Shown here one piece after another: positions 55,283 to 64,000 of a stretch of DNA of 64,000 nt. The position numbers and the translations under genes were made by a program. Source of the DNA: Methanoculleus thermophilus (GTDB taxonomy: Archaea; Halobacteriota; Methanomicrobia; Methanomicrobiales; Methanoculleaceae). How positions within the stretch are numbered: the first letter of the stretch is position 1; each line of letters opens with the position of its first letter. Below the pieces are notes generated by a model. The model was not told the DNA's origin, made no database searches, and saw nothing but the letters and a program-made list of their open reading frames with translations. The DNA lies in the NCBI RefSeq assembly GCF_001571405.1, contig NZ_BCNX01000012.1:1-64000 (forward strand), read 5' to 3'.

Positions 55283-55284
55283 GG

Positions 55285-57039
55285 TCACGCCGCCCTCATC
55301 GCTTCGAATTCAGCATCCATGTCTTTCAAGATCTTCTCGAGCACCGGCTCATAGTCCTTGATGAACTTGATCTGCGGAAGCTCGTTCTTGCTTCTTGCGC
55401 CGACGATCTGCTGCGGAGTCGCTCCGCCTGCCTGGGCAGTCCGCGCGAGGTCGGCGTAGTGCTTGATCGCCTTCATCATGTCGTACTGCTTGGACATCGG
55501 GCAGAACGTGTCCACCGCGTCGTAAGCGTTCTGCTGCAGGAAGATCTCACGGATCATCCTCGCCACCTCGATGGTGATCTGCTCCTCGTCAGGGAGAGCG
55601 TCGGAACCGACCAGCTGGACAATCTCCTGGAGTTCAGCCTCCTTCTGGAGGACACCCATCGCCCACGACCGGAGCGTGTTCCACTCGGGCGAGACCTCTT
55701 TGTCGTACCACTCGCCAAGCGAGTCGAGGTAGAGCGAGTAGGAGTTCAGCCAGTTGATGGCGGGGAAGTGCCGGCGCTGGGAGAGCTTCGCATCCAGTGC
55801 CCAGAAGACCTTGACGATACGCAGGGTGTTCTGGGTGACCGGCTCGGAGAAGTCACCACCGGGCGGCGATACCGCACCAATGACCGATACGGAACCGGAT
55901 GCTCCGTTCAAGGAGATGGCGCGACCCGCACGCTCATAGAACTCCGAGAGGCGTGCCGAGAGGTATGCAGGATACCCTTCCTCACCGGGCATCTCCTCAA
56001 GACGGCTCGAGATCTCACGCATCGCCTCAGCCCACCGCGAGGTGGAGTCGGCCATCAGCGAGACGTCGTAGCCCATGTCACGGAAGTACTCGGCAATCGT
56101 GATACCGGTGTATACGGACGCTTCACGGGCCGCGACCGGCATGTTCGAGGTGTTTGCGATCAGCACCGTCCGCTCCATCAGCGGCCTGCCGGTCTTCGGG
56201 TCCTCGAGCTCCGGGAACTCCGTCAGAACCTCGGTCATCTCGTTGCCGCGCTCGCCGCAACCGATATAAACGACGATCTCTGCATCGGACCACTTTGCGA
56301 GCTGCTGCTGGGTGACCGTCTTACCGCTCCCGAATGGTCCGGGGATGGCCGCCGTTCCGCCCTTCGCGATGGGGAAGAGACCATCCAGGATCCGCTGACC
56401 GGTGATCAGCGGGACATCCGGGTTCAACTTCTCCTTCACCGGACGAGGCACACGAACCGGCCAGCGCTGGAGCATCGTGATCTCGGTGCCGTCTTCAAGG
56501 ACGCAGATGGTCTCGTCGATCGTGAAACTGCCACCCGAGATCTTCTTGATCTTGCCGCCCTTCAGGTTTGGGGGGACCATGATCTTATGAACGATGTTCG
56601 TCTCCTGGACCGTGCCGAGGATATCTCCGGGGCCGACGACGTCGCCCGCTTTCACCGTGGGTACAAACTCCCACTTCTTCTCGTGGGAGAGGCCGGGAGC
56701 CGATACGCCGCGCTTGATGAAACTGCCCATCTTGTCCATGAGCACCTCGAGCGGCCGCTGGATCCCGTCGTAGATACTGGTCAACAGACCGGGCCCGAGC
56801 TCCACTGCAAGTGGGAGACCGGTATTTACCACCGGCTCACCGGGCCTAATGCCGTCGGTATCTTCGTAGACCTGGATGATGACGTTCTCACCCTGGATCT
56901 TGATGACCTCCCCCATCAGCTCTTCATTGCCGACCTTCACCACGTCGTACATGTGTGCGTCGAGACCGACAGCAGTGACGACCGGCCCTGAAATCCGTTT
57001 TAGGACTCCTTGAGTCCTCTTCTCAGTATTCTTCTTCAT
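55285..57039 (-). CDS. atpA: A-type ATP synthase subunit A (catalytic)
   Basis: A 584-aa catalytic subunit. Walker A is [12 protein letters not shown] (about residue 230), preceded by the non-homologous A-type insertion and followed by [16 protein letters not shown] and [30 protein letters not shown]. It synthesises ATP with proton or sodium flow. No intein is present. The ATG at 57039 overlaps the atpF stop as TAATG; a GTG at 57048 is an alternative. Confidence 0.96.
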   Translation of the reverse strand: MKKNTEKRTQGVLKRISGPVVTAVGLDAHMYDVVKVGNEELMGEVIKIQGENVIIQVYEDTDGIRPGEPVVNTGLPLAVELGPGLLTSIYDGIQRPLEVLMDKMGSFIKRGVSAPGLSHEKKWEFVPTVKAGDVVGPGDILGTVQETNIVHKIMVPPNLKGGKIKKISGGSFTIDETICVLEDGTEITMLQRWPVRVPRPVKEKLNPDVPLITGQRILDGLFPIAKGGTAAIPGPFGSGKTVTQQQLAKWSDAEIVVYIGCGERGNEMTEVLTEFPELEDPKTGRPLMERTVLIANTSNMPVAAREASVYTGITIAEYFRDMGYDVSLMADSTSRWAEAMREISSRLEEMPGEEGYPAYLSARLSEFYERAGRAISLNGASGSVSVIGAVSPPGGDFSEPVTQNTLRIVKVFWALDAKLSQRRHFPAINWLNSYSLYLDSLGEWYDKEVSPEWNTLRSWAMGVLQKEAELQEIVQLVGSDALPDEEQITIEVARMIREIFLQQNAYDAVDTFCPMSKQYDMMKAIKHYADLARTAQAGGATPQQIVGARSKNELPQIKFIKDYEPVLEKILKDMDAEFEAMRAA

Positions 57040-57341
57040 TACTTCCACAGATCAACACCCACCGATCTCTTGATTCTCTCTCTCATTGACAGGCCGCCCT
57101 CTTCTCCACCGATGGCAATCACCGTCGGCTTAACGGAGTTCTCGAGAGTGGTGCGAAGTCGCAGGGGGATCCGCTCCATGTCACTGCCCTTCAGCACGAG
57201 AATGCCGACGTCCTTGTCCTCTAAAACCCGGTTGATGTGTTCGATCAGCCGTTCGTCGGTCTCAGCCACATAGGTCTTTCTGACACCCGCGAGCCTGAAA
57301 CCGAGGATAAATTCGTCGGTACCGACAACTGCGATCTCCAT
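57039..57341 (-). CDS. atpF: A-type ATP synthase subunit F
   Basis: A 100-aa stalk protein with the start [20 protein letters not shown] and [16 protein letters not shown], typical of archaeal subunit F. It attaches to the D rotor. Its stop overlaps the atpA start, and its start follows the atpC stop by one base. Confidence 0.93.
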   Translation of the reverse strand: MEIAVVGTDEFILGFRLAGVRKTYVAETDERLIEHINRVLEDKDVGILVLKGSDMERIPLRLRTTLENSVKPTVIAIGGEEGGLSMRERIKRSVGVDLWK

Positions 57342-57342
57342 T

Positions 57343-58398
57343 CTACATCACCAGGTATCCCTGCAATCGTTCACCGGGAAGGCCAGCCTCCTTGCCCCGG
57401 GCAAGGGCACGAAGGTTCGCGACTTCATGCTTCTTCTCCTCAAGGTAGACCAGGATCGGAAGAATCGAGAACGGATAGCGCTTCGACATCCGCTCCATCT
57501 GCTCGAGCTGGACGCGGGTCAGCGCAACCTCGACCTCGTGAATTGCCTCCTTGCCCCGAATCTCCTCAAGCGTGTTTAAGAGCGGGACCATCCAGACCTG
57601 CCTCTTTAAAGCGTCGATGAACTCTTCTCGGTCCTCAATCGTTGAGAGCCGCTGCAGTTCATCCACCGAGAACGAGCCACCGGGGATCATCAGTTCCTTG
57701 ATATCCTCGTGGATACGTCCGGCCCTCAGACGGAAGAGGTTCTGGATGTTCCGGATATCGATCTCGAGTTGAATGTACTTGAGGAAGATATCTCCACCCT
57801 TGACTCTCCCTTTTGCGTCTGTAATGAGCCGTGCATAGTAGTTCTTGTAGAGTTCGTTCTCCGCGTGGGCGAACGATCCGGACTCCATCGCACGAGGGAG
57901 TTCGCGCTCGAGAATCGGGTAGAACCGCTCATGCTTGAGCGCCTCGACAACCCGTTCCGGCGAGTCCTCAGCGAGAAGGCGGTCGAGAGCGACTTTGTCC
58001 AGCCTGCCGGCCGGGACCAGGACCTCCTTGATCTTGCCCGGCGCCATCCCCTGCATCTTGCCGCGCAGGATGGTGACAACGTTCTGGATGTCCCAGCGGC
58101 GCAGATAGCTGGCAGTGAAATGCTTCAGGTCCCCCGGCACGAGCTCCAGGATGCTCTGATACTCCTTGGCGAGGTTCCAGCTGAGCGCCACCTCGACGAG
58201 GTTGATACCGGAGAAGGAGGTGCCGAGTTCATCGATCTCGGACCGGTAGTTGGTCTCGCCGATGAACCGGGTGATCTCAGGCAGGCTCATATTCAGCATG
58301 CGGAGATAGTCCTCGCGCGGTATCAGCAGTGATTTGCGCACCCGCAGGCGGGTGCAGGCGTAGATGTACTGGGCTGATCCGCTACTTACCCCTGCCAT
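57343..58398 (-). CDS. atpC: A-type ATP synthase subunit C
   Basis: A 351-aa subunit d-like protein that bridges the membrane ring and the central stalk: [21 protein letters not shown] at the start, the segment [18 protein letters not shown], and [33 protein letters not shown] at the C-terminus. Length matches archaeal AhaC. Confidence 0.94.
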   Translation of the reverse strand: MAGVSSGSAQYIYACTRLRVRKSLLIPREDYLRMLNMSLPEITRFIGETNYRSEIDELGTSFSGINLVEVALSWNLAKEYQSILELVPGDLKHFTASYLRRWDIQNVVTILRGKMQGMAPGKIKEVLVPAGRLDKVALDRLLAEDSPERVVEALKHERFYPILERELPRAMESGSFAHAENELYKNYYARLITDAKGRVKGGDIFLKYIQLEIDIRNIQNLFRLRAGRIHEDIKELMIPGGSFSVDELQRLSTIEDREEFIDALKRQVWMVPLLNTLEEIRGKEAIHEVEVALTRVQLEQMERMSKRYPFSILPILVYLEEKKHEVANLRALARGKEAGLPGERLQGYLVM

Positions 58399-58410
58399 AT
58401 ACGATCCTCC

Positions 58411-58989
58411 TTATGCAAACAGGATATCTGACGCATCCTTCAGGCTGGATTCCCAGATTTCGTCAAGGAATGTGCCGTAACTGTAGTCAAGTTGCAGCTC
58501 GCCGTCGCTACTCTCGACGATGATACCGCCGGGAATATCGACCGGGTCGCCCACGGTGTAGCCAGAGAGGGTCTTCAGCCGGGAGATGGTATCTTCAACA
58601 AGAGGGATGTCCCGCTCGTTTGCATGCACGACACCCTTCTTGATCACCTTTGCCGCTCTCTTCAACAGGTCTGTGAGCGCCTTCTCTTGGAACTCAGCAG
58701 GCAGGTCACCGATAGCAGCGAGTGAGGCCGAATAGACCTGATCCAGGAGCGTCTTCTGGGCGTTCAGGACCTGCCGTTTGACGACAAGGTTCGCTGCGGA
58801 GACTTCCTGGTTGATGATGTGAGTGGCTGCCCGGTCCGCCTCCTCTTTGGCCGAGAGTTTAATCTCGGCGGCCCGAGCCTGTGCCTCCTTCAGGATCTCC
58901 TCGACTTCAGCGCGGGTCTCTGCCCGAATCGCCTCGACCTCCTTTCGCCCTTTCTCCCGGATCTCGTTGACAACTGCTTCGAGTCCCAT
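58411..58989 (-). CDS. atpE: A-type ATP synthase subunit E (peripheral stalk)
   Basis: A 192-aa protein with an N-terminal Ala/Glu/Arg-rich coiled coil (GLEAVVNEIREKGRKEVEAI, about residues 1-75) and a C-terminal globular part. It pairs with subunit H in the peripheral stalk. Twelve bp separate it from atpC and about 11 from atpK. Confidence 0.93.
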   Translation of the reverse strand: MGLEAVVNEIREKGRKEVEAIRAETRAEVEEILKEAQARAAEIKLSAKEEADRAATHIINQEVSAANLVVKRQVLNAQKTLLDQVYSASLAAIGDLPAEFQEKALTDLLKRAAKVIKKGVVHANERDIPLVEDTISRLKTLSGYTVGDPVDIPGGIIVESSDGELQLDYSYGTFLDEIWESSLKDASDILFA

Positions 58990-59000
58990 GGTTCACTCCA

Positions 59001-59249
59001 TTAGAACAGAAGCAGCAGTGCAACCACAAGACCGAAGATGACGATGGTTTCGGGGATAACCGTAAACAGCAGTGCAAGACCGAACATATCCCTGTTCTCT
59101 GCGGTTGCACCGACCGCGGCCGCACCGATACCCATCTCACCGAGACCGGTACCGACGCCTGCAAGGCCTACTGCGAGACCTGCACCGACTGCCTTGAGAC
59201 CAACCTGCGATGCCTGTACCATTTCAAGAGTTGTGCCAACATCTACCAT
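59001..59249 (-). CDS. atpK: A-type ATP synthase subunit K (proteolipid ring)
   Basis: An 82-aa two-helix hairpin that builds the membrane rotor ring. Helix 2 has the ion-binding Glu67 in IPETIVIF. Helix 1 carries another Glu (E38) in [10 protein letters not shown], at the place where sodium-type rings have Gln. The ATG at 59249 begins MVDVGTT; GGAGG lies upstream and a closer ATG is out of frame. The polypeptide is a single hairpin, not a fused repeat. Confidence 0.94.
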   Translation of the reverse strand: MVDVGTTLEMVQASQVGLKAVGAGLAVGLAGVGTGLGEMGIGAAAVGATAENRDMFGLALLFTVIPETIVIFGLVVALLLLF

Positions 59250-59253
59250 TTCA

Positions 59254-61218
59254 TTATTCCTCCGTAAACTTTGATTCCATACCGAATGGATTGTACCTCT
59301 TTCCTCCACCCTTGTAGAACTTGGTGAAGAATTCGACATAGTGAAGACGAATCGAGTTCAGTCCGCCACCAAGGATACCAAGCGCCGTGTTCAGCACATG
59401 TCCGAGGAGGAAGACGAGGATACCGACGATGATGATAACGACGCCCACCGCGCTGAGATTCTCAAGCTGCGGGCTGATCATCAGGTCGATAGCGATGTAG
59501 TTGACCACCATCGCGATGGCAACCGACGAGAGCCCCACCGCAGCCAGACGTGCATAGGAGAGCACGTGGCTGATGATTGTCGGGATCTCGATAACTTCAA
59601 GTACGTTCTCCTGAGCGATGCCGATAATGCCTCCAACCAGGAGCACGGCCCCGATAATGAACGCGGGGTTGAAGCCCATGACGACTGCAGGGAGCCAGGA
59701 CAGATCGGGCATCAGCGGAATGGCGTACATCGACCAGATCATCAGGATGATACCCCACATGACACCAAGCCACCCGGCGTTCGAGAGGATCGCCTTTGTG
59801 GCGTGTTTGCCATGATACAGGTTCCTGGCGTTGATTATGCCCAGGATACGCCCGAGCGTGATGTGAAGGATACCGATCCAGATAGATACGACCAACAGTT
59901 CCGCAACCTGAGCCCCATGCTCCGCTGCGTGACCTCCGATGTTGAGGTGACGGCTGTAGATGATGGGCGCCCAGGGAAGTGAATAGCCGATGAACTCACT
60001 GTACAGCAGACCAAAGATGATGCTGACTATACTGGCGTTTCGCAGTGAAATCAGGAGTAAACGCCCGTCTCCTGCCTTGAAGAACTTTAGCAGGCCAAGA
60101 GACAGTGCTAGCAGGATCAGACCGTATCCTACGTCCCCGAGGATCATCCCGAAGAAGATCGGAAAGACGATCGCGACCATCAGGGTCGGATCGAGCTCGG
60201 CATACTGGGGACGGGAGTAGAGATCCATGAACATCTGCGAGGGTCGCGCAAACGACGGGTTGTCGTACTTTACCGGCACCGCATCGGTGTGTTCGATCTC
60301 CAGCTCCTCAAGGTAGATCTTCCCGCCGGTCGCCCGGACCAGGGCTTCCTTGACCTTTTCGAAGTTACGCTCAGGGATCCATCCTTCGGTGAGGAACGTC
60401 TCTTCCGTGGTAGCAAATCGCAACGGGGCCTCCGCCCGCTCTACGTCAGCCGTGAGTAGTTCATCGCATGCTACCAGAAAGTCGGCGTGCCTCTCCCGGA
60501 TCCCTGCAATCTTTCCGTTGATCGCAGCAATCTCACCCTCGATCCGCCGGGCCTCTTCCTGGTGGGCCTTCAAGCGGTCGGCCGGCGCCCCGGTCTCATC
60601 CGGAACGGGAATTGCCTGGAACCCGGCATCGAGAAGCGTCCGTTCGACCTCTTCGCGGTGCTCGTTAGGCACCACGACGACGATCATGTTGCCGTCAACT
60701 TTGTCGGAAAAGTATTTCTCGTGAGGGGCGTCGATGGTTACGTCATGAGCGATATGCCCGGTGAATACGCTAAATCGCGTATAACCACGGTAAAGATCCA
60801 GATCCATGGGAACGGCAACGAACGGCTCAAGCTCCTTCGCACGTTGCTCGTGCTCCTTTTGTTGCGCCTCCAGTCTGGAACGCGAGGCGACAAGACCTTC
60901 TACCTCCTCTATGATAGCAGGCAGATCGGTCTGGATCATCGCCCGGACTTTCGATGCGGGAAGTTTTGCCTTAACCTCGACGCTCTCCGGGTCAATCCCG
61001 AACGCATTCTCAATGGCCCTGATCTTGATGAGCGCCGAGGCTGCATCGCTCGCCCCGGAAAGCGGGTGGCCGATCGATAGTCCGTCGCTAGAACCACTCT
61101 CCGGCACAAAGTCCTCGATATGATAGACATTGTGACGGTAGAGTTCCCTGACGATCGTATCGGTCTCACTCTTCGGGGCCACGATAAGCAGCCGGCGCAT
61201 CCGTTCAGGCCTTAACAT
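59254..61218 (-). CDS. atpI: A-type ATP synthase subunit I (a-like stator)
   Basis: A 654-aa protein with a soluble N-terminal half (about residues 1-330, including a coiled coil [21 protein letters not shown]) and a C-terminal half of about seven membrane helices, with [19 protein letters not shown] and [19 protein letters not shown], the latter holding the essential Arg. It forms the ion path at the K ring. ATG at 61218 gives MLRPERMRR and overlaps the atpH stop by 14 bp; a start at 61200 is possible. Confidence 0.95.
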   Translation of the reverse strand: MLRPERMRRLLIVAPKSETDTIVRELYRHNVYHIEDFVPESGSSDGLSIGHPLSGASDAASALIKIRAIENAFGIDPESVEVKAKLPASKVRAMIQTDLPAIIEEVEGLVASRSRLEAQQKEHEQRAKELEPFVAVPMDLDLYRGYTRFSVFTGHIAHDVTIDAPHEKYFSDKVDGNMIVVVVPNEHREEVERTLLDAGFQAIPVPDETGAPADRLKAHQEEARRIEGEIAAINGKIAGIRERHADFLVACDELLTADVERAEAPLRFATTEETFLTEGWIPERNFEKVKEALVRATGGKIYLEELEIEHTDAVPVKYDNPSFARPSQMFMDLYSRPQYAELDPTLMVAIVFPIFFGMILGDVGYGLILLALSLGLLKFFKAGDGRLLLISLRNASIVSIIFGLLYSEFIGYSLPWAPIIYSRHLNIGGHAAEHGAQVAELLVVSIWIGILHITLGRILGIINARNLYHGKHATKAILSNAGWLGVMWGIILMIWSMYAIPLMPDLSWLPAVVMGFNPAFIIGAVLLVGGIIGIAQENVLEVIEIPTIISHVLSYARLAAVGLSSVAIAMVVNYIAIDLMISPQLENLSAVGVVIIIVGILVFLLGHVLNTALGILGGGLNSIRLHYVEFFTKFYKGGGKRYNPFGMESKFTEE

Positions 61219-61534
61219 GCAGCTGCTCCTTGAATCGCGTAACAATGAAGTCTACAGCTTTTGCAAGGTTCTGGTTTCCCTGTGCTTTCAGCGCCTCTGC
61301 GCGCACTTTACCCTCATTGACGATCTCTTTGTATCTGTTCTGCGCCTGGGCCCGTGCCTCTGCAAGACGCTGATTCCTGTAGTCCGTGGCATCTTTTTGT
61401 GCCTTCTGGACCAGGTTGTCAGCTTCCAGCTCGGCGTCTGAGAGGCTTTTCTTCCTCTCGGCCTGCGCATCACGGATCATTGCCTGGTACTCTTCTTCAG
61501 TTTCCCTGATGCTCTTCAGGACATCGGTCTTCAT
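61205..61534 (-). CDS. atpH: A-type ATP synthase subunit H (peripheral stalk)
   Basis: A 109-aa, almost wholly helical protein rich in Ala, Glu, Lys and Gln (about residues 8-90 a continuous coiled coil), the pair partner of subunit E. AAGGAGG five bases upstream of the ATG at 61534 fixes the start; the ATG at 61558 is therefore not preferred. It is the first gene of the ATP synthase operon. Confidence 0.9.
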   Translation of the reverse strand: MKTDVLKSIRETEEEYQAMIRDAQAERKKSLSDAELEADNLVQKAQKDATDYRNQRLAEARAQAQNRYKEIVNEGKVRAEALKAQGNQNLAKAVDFIVTRFKEQLHVKA

Positions 61535-61580
61535 CAAACCCTCCTTCTCACGGCTCATGAATATTTGATGAAAATAAGCA

Positions 61581-61590
61581 TATATTTATT
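61581..61590 (-). promoter_or_regulatory. Box A of the ATP synthase operon
   Basis: AATAAATATA on the minus strand lies about 50 bases upstream of the atpH start and matches the archaeal box A in an AT-rich spacer between the unknown 61613-62122 gene and atpH. Predicted transcription starts near 61560. Confidence 0.6.
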
Positions 61591-61612
61591 GTTGTTTGTC
61601 CGCTGAGTAGTT

Positions 61613-62122
61613 CTACTCATTCAGATGCTTTACTATCGTCCTGGGTGGCAGGTTCTGTATTGCAACGCCCCCAGGAACGCCGCCAAGCGAAACCCCGGAG
61701 AACTCTCCCGATGAGCAGAGGAGGTGCTGCTCAGGATGGGTTCCCCGCTGGATACCGCAGGCCAAAAGGATCTCCGGGGCGACCGAGACGACCATCGATA
61801 GCCTTTTTGAGCCGGGATGATCCTTCGGGAGAACGACAAGAGGGATATGGTATCGCCGGACCAGTTCGAGCATCATGCGTGCCTGCTCAACCGGCCCACC
61901 CTCCGGCATGGAGACGACGATGAGGTCGTCAGGGTCGACGGTCTGGCAGTACTCGTCGTCCGGAGTCTCGATCCAGAGCGTAAACCGTGAGGAAGCTTTC
62001 GCAACAAGCAGAAAAGAGTGTTCTCCCTGGATGAGAAGGAGTTCTCTGCCGAGAGGGACGATTCTTCCATCCTGCCCGGCAGATGGCTCTCCGGAAGTGC
62101 CACGCTCAGACTTCTTCGACAT
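61613..62122 (-). CDS. Conserved hypothetical protein upstream of the ATP synthase operon
   Basis: A 169-aa soluble protein that I cannot place. It has alternating strands such as GRELLLIQGEHSFLLVAK and PLVVLPKDHPGSKRLSMVVSVAPEILLACGI, suggesting an alpha/beta fold, and a Lys/Ser-rich N-terminal tail. The start at 62122 is selected because CGGAAG precedes it and because the zinc-ribbon gene overlaps it by 17 bp. The two genes form an operon. Function unknown. Confidence 0.75.
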   Translation of the reverse strand: MSKKSERGTSGEPSAGQDGRIVPLGRELLLIQGEHSFLLVAKASSRFTLWIETPDDEYCQTVDPDDLIVVSMPEGGPVEQARMMLELVRRYHIPLVVLPKDHPGSKRLSMVVSVAPEILLACGIQRGTHPEQHLLCSSGEFSGVSLGGVPGGVAIQNLPPRTIVKHLNE

Positions 62123-62258
62123 CTTCCGACTGGCAGCTCGGGCACATGGGCCGCTTTCCGATACCCTTGAATCGCTCGCCACACTCTTTGCAACGGTAAC
62201 TCTTGCCCTTCACCCGCTCATCTAACTCGATATCGACTGGTCCACCGACTGTACACAT
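62106..62258 (-). CDS. 50-aa zinc-ribbon protein
   Basis: A short protein MCTVGGPVDIELD... with the rubredoxin-like zinc ribbon RCKECGERF ... RPMCPSCQSED: two CxxC pairs (about residues 23-26 and 39-42) 12 residues apart. The sequence is acidic at both ends. It starts at the ATG at 62258 and ends inside the start of the unknown 169-aa gene, so the two are coupled. The pairing hints that the ribbon protein serves its neighbour, but no function is known. Confidence 0.75.
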   Translation of the reverse strand: MCTVGGPVDIELDERVKGKSYRCKECGERFKGIGKRPMCPSCQSEDVEEV

Positions 62259-62440
62259 ATGGCATCACGAAGAAGAGATGGGAGGCAGAGGATAAAACCC
62301 TATCGTGATACCCCCGGGAAAACTGGTTCTCCTGCCCGTGCTTCGGGAATCACGACTACGCCGCAGAGAGAGGTGCCTGTGGAAAAAATGGTGATGATGA
62401 GAGTGATGAAGTGAATGACGACAAGCCCTTGGCATCATCC
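62259..62440. other. Intergenic, between zinc-ribbon and ferric-reductase-like genes
   Basis: It holds the promoter side of the zinc-ribbon gene and the 3' side of the ferric-reductase-like gene. No RNA or protein gene was supported here. Confidence 0.35.
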
Positions 62441-63061
62441 TCATGCACCGGCGCGTCGGGCGGATGCTCTCTTCTTCTGCACCTTCTGCCACTGCTTGAG
62501 AATGAACGCTGCAACGACGAGGATAAAGAGGGCATTGAAGATCGTCCATATGACCGGGTTCTCGAAATCCGTCCCGATCAGGTTCCCGTGCACGACGGCG
62601 AAGAGGAGCACGACATACATCAGGCCGTGCACCCATCGCCAGTATTTCGGGATATACTTTCGGAGTATTACGGCGGCGAACGCGATATACAGGAGGTAGA
62701 GTGCCGGCCGGCCTGCGAGTGCCCAGAACCTCTCCCAGGGCGAAAAGACCGGGATGAATACGGCGGGGTTCAATGACCCGATAGCAAGAGTCACAGGATG
62801 GAGCGTGGGAAGGAGAAGGCCGACGGCGGCGAAGGTATGGTGCACGGAAAGAAACGGTCTCCCAAAGACCTCCGTGATCTGTCGGAGGAACGGGGTTAGA
62901 AGGGTTGCAATGCTAAGAGCCAGGAACCCCCAGAGAGCGAGGAGACGGGCTATGACGTTGTACGGGCTCTCGTAGGGCGCAGTCAGCACCACAGCGCCGG
63001 TGAACGCATACAGGGCCAGGATGACGGCGGAAGCGAGCACGCCCGTCCGGGAGAGGGGCAT
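62441..63061 (-). CDS. Ferric reductase-like transmembrane protein
   Basis: A 206-aa protein with six hydrophobic helices, corresponding to the ferric reductase/YedZ-like transmembrane domain without soluble flavin domains. The FLSVHHTFAAVGLLLPTLHPVTLAIG and YWRWVHGLMYVVLLFAVVHG segments carry His pairs that could bind two b-hemes across the membrane. An electron-transfer role is likely. The ATG at 63061 begins MPLSRTG; the longer in-frame sequence to 63166 is Pro/Ser-rich leader-like and lacks a good start. Confidence 0.8.
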   Translation of the reverse strand: MPLSRTGVLASAVILALYAFTGAVVLTAPYESPYNVIARLLALWGFLALSIATLLTPFLRQITEVFGRPFLSVHHTFAAVGLLLPTLHPVTLAIGSLNPAVFIPVFSPWERFWALAGRPALYLLYIAFAAVILRKYIPKYWRWVHGLMYVVLLFAVVHGNLIGTDFENPVIWTIFNALFILVVAAFILKQWQKVQKKRASARRAGA

Positions 63062-63307
63062 GATTTCATGAAGAGGGGGAAGAAGGGATAAGGGTTTCGG
63101 GCCTGGTGTTTCAAGAGTGAGGAGAGCCAAGTCCCGGTGAGAACATTGGGAACTTAAGGGGCGCAACGTATGGGCGTAGATGTTAGGAGGCCCAGACGAT
63201 AGGGATGTTAAAATAACTACGAGGGCATAGGGGCGTTGCTCATTTGCGGATTATAACTGTAGGTGAACTGAGCACCCAAGGGGGTTGCACCCCGGGCACG
63301 GATTTGA
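63062..63307. other. Intergenic region ahead of repeat copy 2
   Basis: It includes the upstream side of the ferric-reductase-like gene. No gene is seen. A GC-rich palindrome-like GGGGTTGCACCCC lies at about 63281-63293. Confidence 0.35.
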
Positions 63308-63464
63308 GGGGGACATCGCCATGACTGCCCCCGCCCCAGCGGGGCGGGGGAGGAGGCCGAAGGCCGGGAGGGGTGGGGGGAAAGACCTCCGCATTATTGT
63401 GGAGACAGGGGAGGGGGGCACGCCCCCCTCCCCGTCAGCCCCACCCCCAATTGCGATACCCACC
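63308..63464. repeat. Hairpin-rich intergenic repeat, copy 2 (inverted relative to copy 1)
   Basis: The C-rich arm 63428-63448 is the reverse complement of 27-47 in copy 1 at 20 of 21 bases. The left end (GGGGGACATCGCCATG, 63308-63323) and right end (GCGATACC, 63453-63460) repeat the ends of copy 1 with minor changes. Internal stems are 63333-63337/63341-63345, 63355-63358/63362-63365, and 63387-63390/63401-63404. The internal sequence differs from copy 1, but the architecture (a chain of small hairpins between G/C-rich inverted arms) is the same. Confidence 0.6.
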
Positions 63465-63609
63465 CCGGTCCACTGTACGAGATTTTCCAAGACGTCGGTT
63501 TCACTTTAACTGCTATGGACGCCCAAAAACGTTCCAACCGCTGAGGGACTGATCAAAAAAAATAAAATCCCGGCCATCTCATCGACCGGAAAAATCCTAT
63601 CCGCCCTCC

Positions 63610-63873
63610 CTATATCGAGATCCCCACCAGATGCAGCAGCACCAGGATCAGGGCGCCGGGGAGCCCACCAAGGGCGCAGATAAGAATGGATACGAGGTTG
63701 ATCTGGATATCCGGAGCGCCGAAGAGGGCGAGGATATTGAAGTAATTCAGGAGCCAGAGGGTGATGAGCCCGGCTATGGCGTTGATAAGGAGTGTTAAGG
63801 CCTTCTTCATGAGATAGTAGAGCGCCGCGGCTATCGCCACGGCAAGAAGGATGGCGAGGATCTCTTCCATCAT
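63610..63873 (-). CDS. BofA-like small membrane protein
   Basis: An 87-aa protein with three hydrophobic stretches and few charges: LLAVAIAAALYYLMKKALTLLINAIAGLITLWLLN, then INLVSILICALGGLPGALILVLLHLVGI. The NAIAGL and GGLPGALILVLLH parts match the BofA (pro-sigmaK processing inhibitor) family of Firmicutes; archaeal homologues occur and have no sigma factor to control. It starts eight bases after the stop of the TldD/PmbA-like gene, hence one operon. Confidence 0.8.
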   Translation of the reverse strand: MMEEILAILLAVAIAAALYYLMKKALTLLINAIAGLITLWLLNYFNILALFGAPDIQINLVSILICALGGLPGALILVLLHLVGISI

Positions 63874-63880
63874 CGATTAT

Positions 63881-64000
63881 CTATTTACCAATGATCTGCT
63901 GGTTATTTAACCGTATTGATGGAATTGTCAGCCGTCCGACGCGTCTTGTATCTTTTCCGAGCCCACCGATCTCCCGAAGCATCTCAAAGACGTTCCCGGC
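63881..64000 (-). CDS. C-terminal fragment of a TldD/PmbA-like protein (truncated by window end)
   Basis: The last 39 codons of a gene that continues beyond 64000. The translated end reads GNVFEMLREIGGLGKDTRR ... IPSIRLNNQQIIGK, which resembles the C-terminus of the TldD/PmbA metallopeptidase family (GNVFEML... then PSIRI). These proteins form heterodimers that process unfolded or modified peptides. The stop is TAG at 63881-63883, eight bases before the BofA-like ATG. The assignment is tentative because only the C-terminus is seen. Confidence 0.6.
   Translation of the reverse strand, partial: AGNVFEMLREIGGLGKDTRRVGRLTIPSIRLNNQQIIGK

Overview
The window is a 64 kb stretch of chromosome from a methanogenic euryarchaeon. 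High GC content, a split RNA polymerase (B''/B' and A'/A''), an A-type ATP synthase, archaeal TATA-box promoters, an F420-hydrogenase-type subunit, class I CCA transferase and GTG/TTG starts all fit Methanomicrobiales, most likely Methanoculleus or a close relative. The genus is an inference from protein character, not from a database search. The region is mostly core chromosome: no integrase, transposase, phage block or CRISPR array is visible.

Layout. 1-5.3 kb: a hairpin-rich repeat, then minus-strand genes for a flavoprotein disulfide oxidoreductase, an SLC13-type permease with TrkA-C domains, a YkgJ-type Cys-cluster protein and a SagB-type nitroreductase. 5.4-11.1 kb: Ca/Na exchanger, secreted beta-propeller protein, and a convergent P2-type cation ATPase. 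11.3-14.6 kb: cupin, divergent radical SAM/SPASM peptide-modifying enzyme with a 54-aa Cys-pair mini-protein behind it, and a receiver-PAS-histidine kinase gene broken by a frameshift in a run of six C. 14.8-17 kb: flavin reductase, DUF475 membrane protein, CBS protein. 17-19.9 kb: four tandem PEBP/YbhB paralogues and a phosphoribosyltransferase. 20-22.3 kb: RNase HI, TrmO, Mrp/NBP35 Fe-S carrier and a small partner. 22.5-28.3 kb: glutamine synthetase divergent from a four-gene glutamate synthase operon whose last gene is an FrhB-like F420/Fe-S subunit, together a complete ammonia-assimilation locus. 28.4-32.2 kb: small membrane protein, ClC-type channel, CCA transferase, ThpR. 32.4-37.4 kb: a NrdH-like glutaredoxin with no ordinary start codon, overlapping an intein-containing class III ribonucleotide reductase without a visible glycyl-radical tail, followed by a DUF1786 protein.

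37.5-47.6 kb: a secreted Thr/Pro-rich protein, then the RNA polymerase operon rpoH-rpoB2-rpoB1-rpoA1-rpoA2-rpl30e-nusA (minus strand) and tRNA-Lys(TTT). 47.8-51.5 kb: PsiE-like protein, Roadblock plus response regulator pair, a decayed MinD-family ATPase, a small membrane protein, tRNA-Pro(GGG) and a DUF89 protein. 51.5-52 kb is an empty AT-rich gap. 52-62.3 kb: pgk, the A-type ATP synthase operon H-I-K-E-C-F-A-B-D, and upstream of it a small zinc-ribbon protein with an unknown partner. 62.4-64 kb: ferric-reductase-like membrane protein, a second copy of the hairpin-rich repeat in inverted orientation, a BofA-like membrane protein and the C-terminus of a TldD/PmbA-like protein.

The best leads are the atypical ribonucleotide reductase locus (dead-endonuclease intein, missing radical domain, AUU-type start upstream), the apparent F420-linked glutamate synthase, the PEBP tandem array, the radical SAM locus with its mini-protein, and the shared inverted-repeat element at both ends of the window. 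No clearly undescribed multi-gene system is proven by sequence reading alone.
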